A stretch of DNA of 64,000 bases from Pontibacter kalidii (lineage in GTDB: Bacteria > Bacteroidota > Bacteroidia > Cytophagales > Hymenobacteraceae). The notes under the pieces are model-generated. The model was given only the letters and a program-made list of their open reading frames with translations. It had not been told where the DNA came from and ran no database searches. Position numbers and translations under genes: made by a program. The DNA is taken from assembly GCF_026278245.1 (NCBI RefSeq), contig NZ_CP111079.1, positions 498,501-562,500 on the forward strand, written 5' to 3'. Below, one piece after another: positions 26,406-34,902 of this stretch. Positions within the stretch are counted from its first letter, which is position 1. Each line of letters opens with the position of its first letter.

Positions 26406-27789
26406 TGGCTTCAGGTTAAGGCTGCTGCTGCGCCTATTTCTGCTGGTCGCCGTGGTAGGGGTGCTCCTGCTGGTGCTCTTCCGCACCGACTGGTACATGA
26501 CGGCCCTGGTGCTGTTCCTGCTCGTGCTCTTCCAACTCTACGACCTCATTCATTTTGTGGAGCGCACCAACCGCGACATCAGCAGTTTTCTGCAGTCCAT
26601 CCGCCACTCCGACTTTACCCAGCGTTTCGCCACGGAGGGGGGAAACCCGTCTTACCGCGAGCTCTACCAGAGTTTCAATGATATCTCGGAGGCCTTCCAG
26701 CGGGTAAAAACGGAAAAGCAAGTCCATTACCATTACCTGCAGGCCATTGTGGAGCAGGTGGGGGTAGGGATACTTTCTTTTGATGAGGAGGGGGAGGTGC
26801 AGCTAGTGAACCACGTCACCAGGGAACTGCTGCACGTGCCGCACCTGCGCCATCTCGATTCGCTGGAGCGGATCAGCAGGGAGCTGGTGCAGGCACTCTA
26901 TACCATCGGCCACGAGGAGAAGCGACTGGTGACGCTACAGGTAAACGATGAACTGCTGCTGCTGAACCTCAATGCCACTGAGCTGCAAATGCAGGGGCAG
27001 CCGCTCAAGATCGTGACGCTGCAGAACATACAGTCGGAGCTGGAGGAGCAGGAGCTGCAGACCTGGCAGAAGGTGATTCGGGTGCTGACGCACGAGATCA
27101 TGAACTCGGTAACGCCGGTGGTGTCGCTGGCGACGACGGTAAGCAACCTGCTGGAGCAGGAGGTGATGGTCAGGCACGAGACTGGCGAGGGGATTAATCA
27201 GGAGGTGCTGGAGGATATGCACGCCGGTCTGAAGACCATCGAGAAGCGCAGTGCCGGCATGCTGCACTTTGTAAAGAATTACCGCCGCCTGATGCGCCTG
27301 CCGGCCTCTGAGCTTAAGCCGGTGCGGGTAACAGAACTCCTGCGCAATGTGCACACACTCCTGCACCATCAATTGGAAGAGCAGCAGGTGAGCCTGAAAA
27401 TGTACATGCCCGATGAAAGAACAGAGGTGCTGGCCGATGCCGAGCAGCTGGAGCAGGTGCTTATCAACCTGATCAAAAATGGCCTGGAGGCATGCCAGGG
27501 GCGAAGCGGCTCGTGTGTGGAGGTGGTAGCCTTTTTGCCGGAGAACGAGCGCGACAAGCTTCGGATAGATGTAACCGACAACGGGCCCGGGATTCCCGAC
27601 GATGTGCTGGACAAAATCTTTATACCTTTCTATACCACTAAAAAGCAGGGGTCCGGCATAGGGTTGAGCCTATCCAGGCAAATTATGCAGCAGCACGGCG
27701 GCACGATCCGCGTGCACGCCCAACCCGGTGAAACAACCTTTAGCCTGGGGCTGAGGAGAGTGAGTGGGGGAGGGATTAGGGAATTTTGA
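26395..27789 (+). CDS. Sensor histidine kinase (NtrB/NtrY-like)
   Basis: A 464-residue inner-membrane kinase. Two membrane helices lie in residues 8-29 and 35-54, with a very short periplasmic loop between them. A PAS-like segment follows at about 112-210. The phospho-acceptor His233 is in VLTHEIMNSVTPV. The ATPase domain has NLIKNGLEAC (N box), VTDNGPGIP (G1) and GSGIGLSLSRQIM (G2). With almost no outside domain it probably senses the membrane or an intracellular cue. It is translationally overlapped with its cognate sigma-54 regulator. Confidence 0.93.
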   Translation: MGYSGFRLRLLLRLFLLVAVVGVLLLVLFRTDWYMTALVLFLLVLFQLYDLIHFVERTNRDISSFLQSIRHSDFTQRFATEGGNPSYRELYQSFNDISEAFQRVKTEKQVHYHYLQAIVEQVGVGILSFDEEGEVQLVNHVTRELLHVPHLRHLDSLERISRELVQALYTIGHEEKRLVTLQVNDELLLLNLNATELQMQGQPLKIVTLQNIQSELEEQELQTWQKVIRVLTHEIMNSVTPVVSLATTVSNLLEQEVMVRHETGEGINQEVLEDMHAGLKTIEKRSAGMLHFVKNYRRLMRLPASELKPVRVTELLRNVHTLLHHQLEEQQVSLKMYMPDERTEVLADAEQLEQVLINLIKNGLEACQGRSGSCVEVVAFLPENERDKLRIDVTDNGPGIPDDVLDKIFIPFYTTKKQGSGIGLSLSRQIMQQHGGTIRVHAQPGETTFSLGLRRVSGGGIREF

Positions 27790-27799
27790 ATGAGCGACT

Positions 27800-27865
27800 G
27801 AGTGAATGAGTGAATATAAATTATTCTATACCTCTATTGAGGAGCAAATAGTCACTCATTCACTC
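27800..27865. repeat. Inverted repeat between the histidine kinase and trxA genes
   Basis: GAGTGAATGAGTGA (27800-27813) pairs perfectly with TCACTCATTCACTC (27852-27865). It lies between converging genes and could act as a terminator, but lacks a clean T tract. Related GTGAATGA-type repeats flank the gap at 4795-5077. Confidence 0.65.
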
Positions 27866-27888
27866 ACACATTCATTCAAAATTAAATG

Positions 27889-28194
27889 TTACACATACTG
27901 CTGGATCACCTGCGTGAGCTGCTGCGCCGGCATGGCCCCGGACTGCCGCCATACCTGCTGGCCCTTGTGGAATAGTATGAACGTGGGAACGCCCTGCACC
28001 CTGAACTGCGCGGCGGCGGTTTGGTTGCTGTCTATGTTCACCTTTATCACCTTCAGCTTGCCGTTGAACTGGCTGGCCACCTGCTGTACCACCGGGCTCA
28101 TGGCCTTGCAGGGGCCGCACCAGTCGGCGTAGAAGTCCACGAGTACCGGCATGCCCGGGCTGTTGATCAGTTCCTGAAAAGATTTCTTTGCCAT
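27889..28194 (-). CDS. trxA: Thioredoxin
   Basis: A 101-residue single-domain thioredoxin with the active site WCGPC (Cys26, Cys29) and the cis-proline loop GVPTFILF. It reduces disulfides in the cytoplasm; no signal peptide is present. It converges on the histidine kinase gene and is unrelated to the flanking signalling genes by operon structure. Confidence 0.96.
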   Translation of the reverse strand: MAKKSFQELINSPGMPVLVDFYADWCGPCKAMSPVVQQVASQFNGKLKVIKVNIDSNQTAAAQFRVQGVPTFILFHKGQQVWRQSGAMPAQQLTQVIQQYV

Positions 28195-28466
28195 GGCTCT
28201 TTCTCTAAAGTGTAAAGTATTAGCTAAAAGTAAAAGATACTATTCATACGGTTGCGTGTGCCGTACCGTTTGCAGAGCCAGAAAGGTTAGGGTACGCCCT
28301 GTGTACTGCACCTAAAGTATAAAGGTAAGCAGTTGGCGGCTACTGTAGTGTGCTTTTTCCAGAGCAGACAATTTATTCTACTGTTCTTACAAAATTCGCT
28401 CCCCGTTTGTATCATAGTAAATTAGTAATTCACTATATTTCGTTTTTCAACCTAAGCCAAAATTAT

Positions 28467-28796
28467 ATGCCAAAATTCGACGGTTCAGAGGGTGTAGCCA
28501 TAGACCTGGCCACAGCCGCTAAATGGACTAGAAACTACCGCGAAAGAGCCACGCCAGACCCTGTGCGCGGAGTAGTGGTCAAGGGCCACTTCTTTGGCCG
28601 CGAAATTCTGGAGAAGATACTGAGCCAGGAAGGCTGCATGGGCATCCGGGTGTACCACGCGCGCGACGAGCGGGGACAGCGCCAGCTGGTGCTGGTGGGT
28701 GCCAACGCCGATGGCGAAGACATGACACAGGGCACAGTAGCGGATGGCGCTAAGGTATGCCCACCAGACTGTGCGACAGGGGAGCTGAATGGCTAA
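28467..28796 (+). CDS. Conserved hypothetical protein, about 109 residues
   Basis: A small soluble protein starting MPKFDGSEGVAIDLATAAKW, with the later segment GHFFGREILEKILSQEGCMG followed by IRVYHARDERGQRQLVLVGA. No signal peptide or membrane segment is seen. I do not recognise a named family. I chose the ATG at 28467 over an upstream start at 28350, because the intervening codons look non-coding and AT-rich. Its stop overlaps the start of the next membrane-protein gene by one base (TAATG), so it is the first gene of the signalling block upstream of the curli genes. Confidence 0.75.
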   Translation: MPKFDGSEGVAIDLATAAKWTRNYRERATPDPVRGVVVKGHFFGREILEKILSQEGCMGIRVYHARDERGQRQLVLVGANADGEDMTQGTVADGAKVCPPDCATGELNG

Positions 28797-29458
28797 TGGA
28801 GTTTTACATTCGGGAGATTTATCCTTGGGTAGTTGAGGTATCCTCCTTTAGCTTTAGCATACCGCTCGTAGCTGGCATTTTGCTGATAAGAAAGCGGAAC
28901 AGCAAGCTGTTTAACCTACTTTTGCTATACACAGTTTTTATTGCCCTGATAGAGATAACAGGGCAGCTGACCGTATACCTGGGCACCAGGAACAACCATT
29001 GGATTCAGCATATTTACACGCCCATAGAGTACGTTTTGCTGGCGATGGTCTACTACTTTAGCCTCACCAGCAGGTTTCTAAAACGTGGAATAGTGATAAG
29101 TATAGCAGGCATTAGTGTGTTGTGCGTGCTGACTGTGGTTATGGTGGAAGATATCACACAGATGAACTCCATGCCGCGAATGATAGCCGGGGCAATGCTG
29201 ATTGCGATGGCCGTGCTCTACTTTTACCAGACCGCCAGCAGGCCAAGCTTTACCTACCTGGACCGTGACCCCATGTTTGTGCTCAGCAGCGGGGTCATTA
29301 TTTACCAGGCGGGCACTGCTATGGCCTTCAGCATGTTCAACGCAGCGCTAGCCGAGTCTTACGACGCCGCCCGAATTTGTTTGTCTATTATTGTGGTGCT
29401 CAACATCCTGTTTAGGATTGTACTGATGATGGCCCTGAGGCGGGCCCCTGTAGCATGA
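28796..29458 (+). CDS. Multi-pass membrane protein of the signalling block
   Basis: About 220 residues with six to seven hydrophobic segments (for example SFSIPLVAGILLI, LLLLYTVFIALIEI, VISIAGISVLCVLTVVMV). No catalytic motif is recognised. The ATG at 28796 overlaps the preceding stop, and the stop overlaps the following kinase gene by 4 bases (ATGA). Tight coupling to a histidine kinase that has only a single membrane helix suggests that it is the sensing subunit; that is an inference. Confidence 0.8.
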   Translation: MEFYIREIYPWVVEVSSFSFSIPLVAGILLIRKRNSKLFNLLLLYTVFIALIEITGQLTVYLGTRNNHWIQHIYTPIEYVLLAMVYYFSLTSRFLKRGIVISIAGISVLCVLTVVMVEDITQMNSMPRMIAGAMLIAMAVLYFYQTASRPSFTYLDRDPMFVLSSGVIIYQAGTAMAFSMFNAALAESYDAARICLSIIVVLNILFRIVLMMALRRAPVA

Positions 29459-30276
29459 AAACTCTGGACCCTCTCATACTGATCACGCCCGTTATGCTGA
29501 TGCTGGCGGTAGGAATCATTGTGTTCGTGGTGCTCTACCAGCGGCGCATGCTGCAGCACCAGGAGCAGCTGCGCCAGTTGCAGTCGGTTAAGCAGCAGCA
29601 GCTGCTGGAGGCTACCCTGCACGCGCAGGAGGAGGAGCGCCGCCGCGTGGCCCGCGACCTGCACGACGAGGTGGGCGCCATGCTGGCCCTTGTCCGCCTG
29701 AACCTGCACCAGATGGTGAGCCACACGGAAGCCAGGGATGAGAAATTGCTGCGCAACACCCAGCACCTGAAGCAGCAACTGGACGAGGTGCTCAGCAGCG
29801 TGCGCCGCATCTCCCACGATCTGATGCCGGTGGTGCTGGAGAAAATGGGGCTAGCTCAGGCTTTGGACGCCTTGCGTAGAACCCTTGCCCACAGCGGGCA
29901 AATAGAGTTGATTATCAGCTACAACGATAAAAGTAAACGCTTCAAACCGCAACACGAATTACTGCTGTACCGTATGGTGCAGGAGTTGCTGAACAACACC
30001 ATCAAGCACGCCCGGGCTACTCAGGTAAAAATAGACCTGCAGTTTACGCCCACGGAGACAAAGCTACTTTACAAGGACAATGGCGTAGGCTTTGATATGG
30101 CCACCATGCAGCAGGAGAAAGCATTGAGCGGTGGACTGGGCATTATGAGCCTGCAGAGCCGGGCGGCCCTCCTGAACGGAAGCATCAGTTTCACGTCTGC
30201 TCCAGGGGGAGGCACAACCGCCAGCATCAGCATTCCTACTACATCACCCGAACTAATACCTACACAACCAACATAA
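29455..30276 (+). CDS. Sensor histidine kinase, HisKA_3 (NarX/DesK-like) type
   Basis: A 273-residue kinase with one N-terminal helix (residues 8-27), a helical linker and the HisKA_3 dimerisation motif with phospho-acceptor His70 (RRVARDLHDEVGAMLALVRL). The ATPase domain shows ELLNNTIKHARATQ and KDNGVGFD, then GGLGIMSLQSRAALLNG. It is coupled to the upstream membrane protein and to the receiver-only regulator 19 bases downstream. All three precede csgE and probably control curli formation. Confidence 0.92.
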   Translation: MKTLDPLILITPVMLMLAVGIIVFVVLYQRRMLQHQEQLRQLQSVKQQQLLEATLHAQEEERRRVARDLHDEVGAMLALVRLNLHQMVSHTEARDEKLLRNTQHLKQQLDEVLSSVRRISHDLMPVVLEKMGLAQALDALRRTLAHSGQIELIISYNDKSKRFKPQHELLLYRMVQELLNNTIKHARATQVKIDLQFTPTETKLLYKDNGVGFDMATMQQEKALSGGLGIMSLQSRAALLNGSISFTSAPGGGTTASISIPTTSPELIPTQPT

Positions 30277-30295
30277 TTTAAACCTGTTACTGCCC

Positions 30296-30712
30296 ATGGA
30301 GTATCAGCCGCTTACTTTGGCTATTGCCGATGATCACAACCTGTTCCGGAAGGGGGTTCTGGAACTGTTGAAGGCTTTTGAGGAAATTACCTTGGTAGCT
30401 GACGCCAGCAATGGCGCCGAACTGCTCGAAAAAATTGAGTCCGACTTGCCCGATGTGGTGATGCTGGACCTGGAAATGCCCGAAATGGACGGCGTAGCCA
30501 CCTCGCGTTACCTGCTGTCGAAGTACCCTGACGTGCGCATTCTCGTGATGTCTACCTACGGGGATGAGGCGCTGGTGGAGAGCCTGCTGGAGGAAGGCGT
30601 AAAGGGCTACCTGCTCAAGAATTCCGAACCCGACGAGCTGCGGCAGGCCCTGCAAGCCCTGCGTGCCGGTGATGGGTTCTTCTCGTCCGGCATCAGAATC
30701 GACTCCTTCTGA
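30296..30712 (+). CDS. Response regulator receiver domain without output domain
   Basis: A 138-residue protein consisting of a single NarL-type receiver: acidic pair DD12-13, phospho-acceptor Asp58 (VVMLDLEMPEMDG), the Ser/Thr and Lys switch residues (MSTYGD, GYLLKNS). It ends at RIDSF. HisKA_3 partners normally carry a C-terminal LuxR helix-turn-helix, and none is found here or in other frames before the terminator at 30739. It may act through protein contacts or as a phosphate sink. The position, at the end of the signalling block before csgE, suggests curli control. Confidence 0.9.
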   Translation: MEYQPLTLAIADDHNLFRKGVLELLKAFEEITLVADASNGAELLEKIESDLPDVVMLDLEMPEMDGVATSRYLLSKYPDVRILVMSTYGDEALVESLLEEGVKGYLLKNSEPDELRQALQALRAGDGFFSSGIRIDSF

Positions 30713-30738
30713 CAAGCCCTTGCGCCCAAACGGTACAG

Positions 30739-30768
30739 AGCCCGGTTCCTCAAGAGCCGGGCTTTCTT
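30739..30768 (+). terminator. Intrinsic terminator after the receiver gene
   Basis: AGCCCGGTTC (30739-30748) pairs with GAGCCGGGCT (30754-30763), followed by a T-rich run. It separates the signalling block from csgE transcription. Confidence 0.85.
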
Positions 30769-30845
30769 TGAATCAATTTATTTATACTTATACCAAGTAA
30801 AGGTAAACTTTTTTCAGGGGATCAAGTATTAGGACTATATAATAT

Positions 30846-31397
30846 GTGTTTAATATAATATTGAAAGATTTCTTTTTGCACCCTTTGAAAACATACCTGT
30901 TGCGGCAGGCCCTGGCGGCAGGTATACTTTGCTGCGCCATACTTTTGCCGGCAGAGGCTGAGGCGCAAAATACTACCAGGCAGGATACCACACAGCAGCA
31001 GGCAAAGACCCGGCAGCAGGCTTCTCCGCGGCCGAACCAGTTCGAGGAAGTTATCCGCAGTTCAGCCGACCTGGAAGTAGACGGCCTGATCGTCGACGAG
31101 ACCATCACCAAGATTGGCCGCGACTTTTACGATATTTTCCATCGGCAGTGGGAGGCGCCGCCTTCTGCCAAGAACTTTACCATACTTATAAAAGAGCGCC
31201 CTACCCGTGGCAGCGGTGCCCTGATCCAAGTTGCGCTGAACGATGAGTTGCTTTTTGAGCAGCAACTGCAGCCAAGGTATGATATGATAGAGGAAACAGC
31301 GACTTATGTGGCAGCAGGGCTTTACGAGTACCTGGTCCGGAACCAGCTGCAGCAACAGCTGGAGGCTGAGGGGCAGCAACTGAGAGAGGTATTTTAA
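30846..31397 (+). CDS. csgE: Curli secretion specificity factor CsgE
   Basis: A 183-residue exported protein with the CsgE core DLEVDGLIVDETITKIGRDF, later KERPTRGSGALIQVALNDEL and the acidic end EYLVRNQLQQQ. CsgE caps the periplasmic mouth of the CsgG channel. The signal peptide is QALAAGILCCAILLPAEAEA. The frame begins with a GTG at 30846; TTG codons at 30861 and 30900 give more compact signal peptides and are equally plausible starts. It heads csgE-csgF-csgG in the usual order. Confidence 0.92.
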   Translation: MFNIILKDFFLHPLKTYLLRQALAAGILCCAILLPAEAEAQNTTRQDTTQQQAKTRQQASPRPNQFEEVIRSSADLEVDGLIVDETITKIGRDFYDIFHRQWEAPPSAKNFTILIKERPTRGSGALIQVALNDELLFEQQLQPRYDMIEETATYVAAGLYEYLVRNQLQQQLEAEGQQLREVF

Positions 31398-31421
31398 GAC
31401 AACGTATTATCTAACGCATCT

Positions 31422-31850
31422 ATGAAAAATGTTATTACTACTCTGGTAGCATTTCTTTTGCTCACTTTAGTAAATCTTAGTAATGTGCAAGCGCAGGATA
31501 TGGTTTATACTCCGAAGAACCCTGCCTTTGGCGGCAACCCCTACAACTACTCCTGGATGCACAGCTCTGCCCAGTCGCAGGACAAGCTGAAGGACCCGGA
31601 TGCCGAGAGCGGCTCGCTGTATAACCGCGATCCGATGGAGGACTTTAAGAACAGCCTGAACCGCCAGATCCTCAATGAGCTTTCGCGAAAGCTGATCGCC
31701 AATCAGTTCGGCGAGGACGGCGTGACCCCAGGCAGCTACACCTTAGGCGATTACCAGATCGACGTAACCGAAGGCCCCGGGGGCATTAACATCGACATTG
31801 TAGACATGACTTCGGGCAACCGCACTTCAGTTACCATCCCATACTATTAA
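31422..31850 (+). CDS. csgF: Curli assembly factor CsgF
   Basis: A 142-residue exported protein (signal ...NLSNVQAQ). Right after the cleavage site it has VYTPKNPAFGGNPYNYSWMH, which matches the CsgF segment that plugs into the CsgG pore. The C-terminal part GSYTLGDYQIDVTEGPGGIN also fits the family. CsgF couples the pore to curlin nucleation at the cell surface. It lies 24 bases after csgE. Confidence 0.93.
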   Translation: MKNVITTLVAFLLLTLVNLSNVQAQDMVYTPKNPAFGGNPYNYSWMHSSAQSQDKLKDPDAESGSLYNRDPMEDFKNSLNRQILNELSRKLIANQFGEDGVTPGSYTLGDYQIDVTEGPGGINIDIVDMTSGNRTSVTIPYY

Positions 31851-31914
31851 GGTTAAAGCTTACTCCCCAACTGTTCCTGTACCCTGGCTTTTCCTTACTA
31901 CCTCGCCCTCTCTT

Positions 31915-33321
31915 ATGATCCAAAAGCTTTACACCTATACTTATTATACGCTGCTGTTGTTAGGGCTTTGCCTGGGGCAGAGCTGCTCGCCATACTTTCA
32001 GCAGCCCATGCGGAGCTCGGAAGCTTCGCTGGGGGTGCCTTCCCCGGCTTATAAGGACCTGGTGAGCCTGCCTGAGCCGCAGCAGAAGGTAGTAGCCGCT
32101 GTGTACAAGTTCAGGGACCAGACGGGGCAGTACAAACCCTCCGAGATCGGTACCAGCTGGTCTACTGCCGTAACGCAGGGGGCCACCACCATCCTTATCA
32201 ACTCCCTGGAGGAATCGGGCTGGTTTACGACGATAGAGCGGGAGAACCTGGGCAACCTGCTCAACGAGCGCAAGATCATCCGCTCCACCCGCGCTGAGTC
32301 TGAGGCCATAACGGGCAAGAAAGAGCCAAACCTGCCGGGCCTGCTGTTTGCAGGCATCATCCTGGAGGGCGGTATCATTTCCTATGACGCGAACGTGGTG
32401 ACAGGCGGGGCCGGCTTGCGTTATTTTGGTGCCGGGGGCTCCGGACAGTACCGCGAGGACAAGGTAACGGTGTACCTGCGGGCCATATCCACCGGCACCG
32501 GCGAGATCCTGAAAACGGTTTATACTTCCAAAACCATACTTTCGCAGTCTGTTGATTTCGGTGTTTTCCGGTATGTGCACTTCAAGCGCCTGCTCGAGGC
32601 AGAAACGGGTTTTACCTATAATGAGCCTTCCGAGATTGCCGTGAAAGAAGCGATAGACAAAGCTGTGCAGAGCATGGTGATCGAGGGGATGCTGGCCGGG
32701 TACTGGAGGCCCAAAGACAAAGCCGATCTGGAATCGCAGGTGGTGAAGAATTACCTGCAGGAGAAGGAGGATATTCTTAGTAGCGACATTCACGGCAACC
32801 TGATGGCGGAGCGCCGCAGTCTGGTTGGCGTAGCCGGAGCGGCGGGGGCCATGTACTATAAAGGTGATTTCCCGGACTCGCAGGTTGAGTTTATGGGCGA
32901 GGTTGGGCTAAAAATCAGCTCGCGGCAAAACATTGGGTTGGACCTTAGGCTGGGCAGAGGCAAATTAGCTACAGACAACGGATTTGATGCTAGTATCAAC
33001 TATGCGGAGTTAAACCTCAACTATCTCCTGTTTCCGAAACTGCGCTATACGCCATACGTGCAGGTAGGCGGTGGAGGCCTGGTGCTAGGCAGCGGCGTCG
33101 TGGACATTTTTGATAGTTTCGGAGACAGCGGCCTGATGCCCTACGTGAAAGCCGGCGCAGGCATGGAGTACCTGCTCACCCGGAACATTGGGTTAGACGT
33201 TAGCCTCGGGAGCTCATACTTGCTGGATGACGACCTGGATGAGGTGGAGCAGGGCCGTTTTAACGATTACTTCTGGACGGGGAAAGTCGGTATTAACTTT
33301 TACCTGGGTCTATACAAGTAG
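31915..33321 (+). CDS. csgG: Curli secretion channel CsgG with an added C-terminal barrel-like domain
   Basis: A 468-residue lipoprotein (Cys24 after LGQS). Residues about 40-285 are the CsgG pore domain: PEPQQKVVAAVYKFRDQTGQ, QGATTILINSLEESGWF, the ERENLGNLLNERKIIR motif, and GLLFAGIILEGGIISYDANV. The enterobacterial protein ends near 277 residues. Here about 165 more residues form amphipathic strands (EFMGEVGLKISSRQNIGLDL, YVKAGAGMEYLLTRNIGLDV) ending with GINFYLGLYK, like a small outer-membrane barrel. It lies downstream of csgF in the same operon. The function of the extra domain is unknown. Confidence 0.94.
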   Translation: MIQKLYTYTYYTLLLLGLCLGQSCSPYFQQPMRSSEASLGVPSPAYKDLVSLPEPQQKVVAAVYKFRDQTGQYKPSEIGTSWSTAVTQGATTILINSLEESGWFTTIERENLGNLLNERKIIRSTRAESEAITGKKEPNLPGLLFAGIILEGGIISYDANVVTGGAGLRYFGAGGSGQYREDKVTVYLRAISTGTGEILKTVYTSKTILSQSVDFGVFRYVHFKRLLEAETGFTYNEPSEIAVKEAIDKAVQSMVIEGMLAGYWRPKDKADLESQVVKNYLQEKEDILSSDIHGNLMAERRSLVGVAGAAGAMYYKGDFPDSQVEFMGEVGLKISSRQNIGLDLRLGRGKLATDNGFDASINYAELNLNYLLFPKLRYTPYVQVGGGGLVLGSGVVDIFDSFGDSGLMPYVKAGAGMEYLLTRNIGLDVSLGSSYLLDDDLDEVEQGRFNDYFWTGKVGINFYLGLYK

Positions 33322-33471
33322 CTCTTGATCTAGTCTCGGATCACAGGCCGCGTAAAAGTGGCCTGAATTGGTTATAGAGTTGATGACTTTGAGAACAAGG
33401 CATGAATTATTTATGTATATAATCAAATAAAAAATATTAATAAATTTTGAAACATTAATATTGTTGATAGG

Positions 33472-33498
33472 TATAGTGCTAATGTAAATCATCTTAAA
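33472..33498 (+). promoter_or_regulatory. Conserved leader element upstream of curlin gene 1
   Basis: This 27-base segment starts with TATA and contains GTAAATCATCTTAAA (33484-33498), 34 bases before the ATG. The same arrangement with GTAAATCATTTTAAA lies 36 bases before curlin gene 2. Alignment is gap-free. It may be a shared promoter or mRNA leader. Confidence 0.6.
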
Positions 33499-33517
33499 TC
33501 TTAAAAAAATCATTAGC

Positions 33518-34651
33518 ATGAAAAAAAGAGTAATGTATGCTGCCGCGGCAGCATTAATGTTCACAGCAGGTTCTGCTTTCGCACAGAGCACAGCAAACAC
33601 GGCTACCACATCCCAGAGTGGCATCACAAACATTGCCACCATTGACCAAGTAGGCGGCTTAAGCAACTCCGCCAGCGTAAGCCAGGTAGATTTAAGCAAC
33701 ACAGCAACTATCCAGCAGGATAATGGCGTTGGCAACAGCGCTACCGTTGCTCAAGTTGGAGTTGAGAACAATGCCTTTGTTTGGCAGGATGGAGGCATAA
33801 GCAATGAAGCTAATGTTAGCCAAACTGGTTACCAAAATGACACCTACGTTGATCAGTGGGGAGGTGAGGACAACGACACAGAAGTTTCTCAGGCAGGTGA
33901 CCAGAACTACGCTGAGGTGCTGCAGTACGACGGCGAGAATAACGATGCCGACGTAGTGCAGGAGGGGAACCTAAATACCGCACTGATTCACCAAAGTGGC
34001 GGTGAAAGCAACGACGCCGATATTACGCAAGAGGACGGTGACCTGAATGTTGGCCACATTGATCAGGTCGATGGTGAAAACAATGACGCAGACATTGAGC
34101 AGGATGGTAATCTAAATAATGCCTACATACTTCAGTTTGGTGGCGAGAACAATGATTCTGACATCGATCAGGATGGAGACCTGAACTTTGCCGCTGTTCT
34201 TCAGAGTGGTGGGGAAAGCAACGATGGTGATGTTTATCAGGATGGTGCCTTGAACAGTGCCCTTATTGAACAGGTGGATGGATACCGCAACGATGCTGAA
34301 ATCAGACAGAACGGTTTAGCTAACGGAGCTGCGATTTACCAGTTTGGCGGCGACTACAACACAGCTGCTGTTGCACAGGATGGCATTGGCAATGGAGCCG
34401 TCGTTGTGCAGGAACTGGCTTCCCAGAATGATGCTTCAGTAACGCAGAGTGGCTGGTATAACGGTGCAAGTGTTTATCAGACAGGTCTGTTAAATACAGC
34501 CTCTGTTTCGCAGGCTGGCATCCTGAACGGTGCCACTGTGGAGCAGGCAGGAGACACCAACACCGCCACCATCAGCCAGATGGGATGGGGTAATGCTGCC
34601 TCAGCTGTCCAGAGCGGTTCCGGCAACGTGAGCACTATCACGCAGCACTAA
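33518..34651 (+). CDS. Curlin-repeat amyloid subunit, acidic, about 31 half-repeats (CsgA-like)
   Basis: A 377-residue exported protein (signal ending GSAFAQ). The mature part is about 31 half-repeats, each ending in Gln. Alternating 12- and 11-residue units (for example SGGESNDADITQ then DGALNSALIEQ) form 23-residue curlin repeats with the Gln/Asn ladder of CsgA. CsgA of enterobacteria has five repeats, so this is far longer. After the signal peptide there is no Lys or Cys and only two Arg, against dozens of Asp/Glu. It lies 196 bases after csgG behind an AT-rich leader and ends at a strong terminator. Confidence 0.93.
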   Translation: MKKRVMYAAAAALMFTAGSAFAQSTANTATTSQSGITNIATIDQVGGLSNSASVSQVDLSNTATIQQDNGVGNSATVAQVGVENNAFVWQDGGISNEANVSQTGYQNDTYVDQWGGEDNDTEVSQAGDQNYAEVLQYDGENNDADVVQEGNLNTALIHQSGGESNDADITQEDGDLNVGHIDQVDGENNDADIEQDGNLNNAYILQFGGENNDSDIDQDGDLNFAAVLQSGGESNDGDVYQDGALNSALIEQVDGYRNDAEIRQNGLANGAAIYQFGGDYNTAAVAQDGIGNGAVVVQELASQNDASVTQSGWYNGASVYQTGLLNTASVSQAGILNGATVEQAGDTNTATISQMGWGNAASAVQSGSGNVSTITQH

Positions 34652-34674
34652 TTAAGAGTTTATATAGTCTCACC

Positions 34675-34710
34675 CATGGCACCCACGTTGGTTGGGTGCC
34701 ATGTTTTTTT
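34675..34710 (+). terminator. Intrinsic terminator after curlin gene 1
   Basis: Perfect 11-bp stem (34675-34685 with 34693-34703), 7-base loop and seven T. Confidence 0.93.
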
Positions 34711-34854
34711 GCTGTTTCCAAAAGCCTTTGTAAAGCATGGAATCTTGTAGAGGGTACTGCACCCGGGTGGTGCTATGTTAGGAAATAGAAAACTAAATAA
34801 TTAGAAAAGTATAAATTTAAATTATTTGCATGAAACCATTATACTTTGTTAAAG

Positions 34855-34881
34855 TATAATATTAGCGTAAATCATTTTAAA
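34855..34881 (+). promoter_or_regulatory. Conserved leader element upstream of curlin gene 2
   Basis: TATA at 34855 and GTAAATCATTTTAAA (34867-34881), matching the element at 33472-33498 in sequence and in distance to the ATG. The preceding 60 bases are AT-rich and carry three AAGTATAA-type motifs. Confidence 0.6.
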
Positions 34882-34902
34882 CTTTCCTCTATTCCCAACA
34901 CT

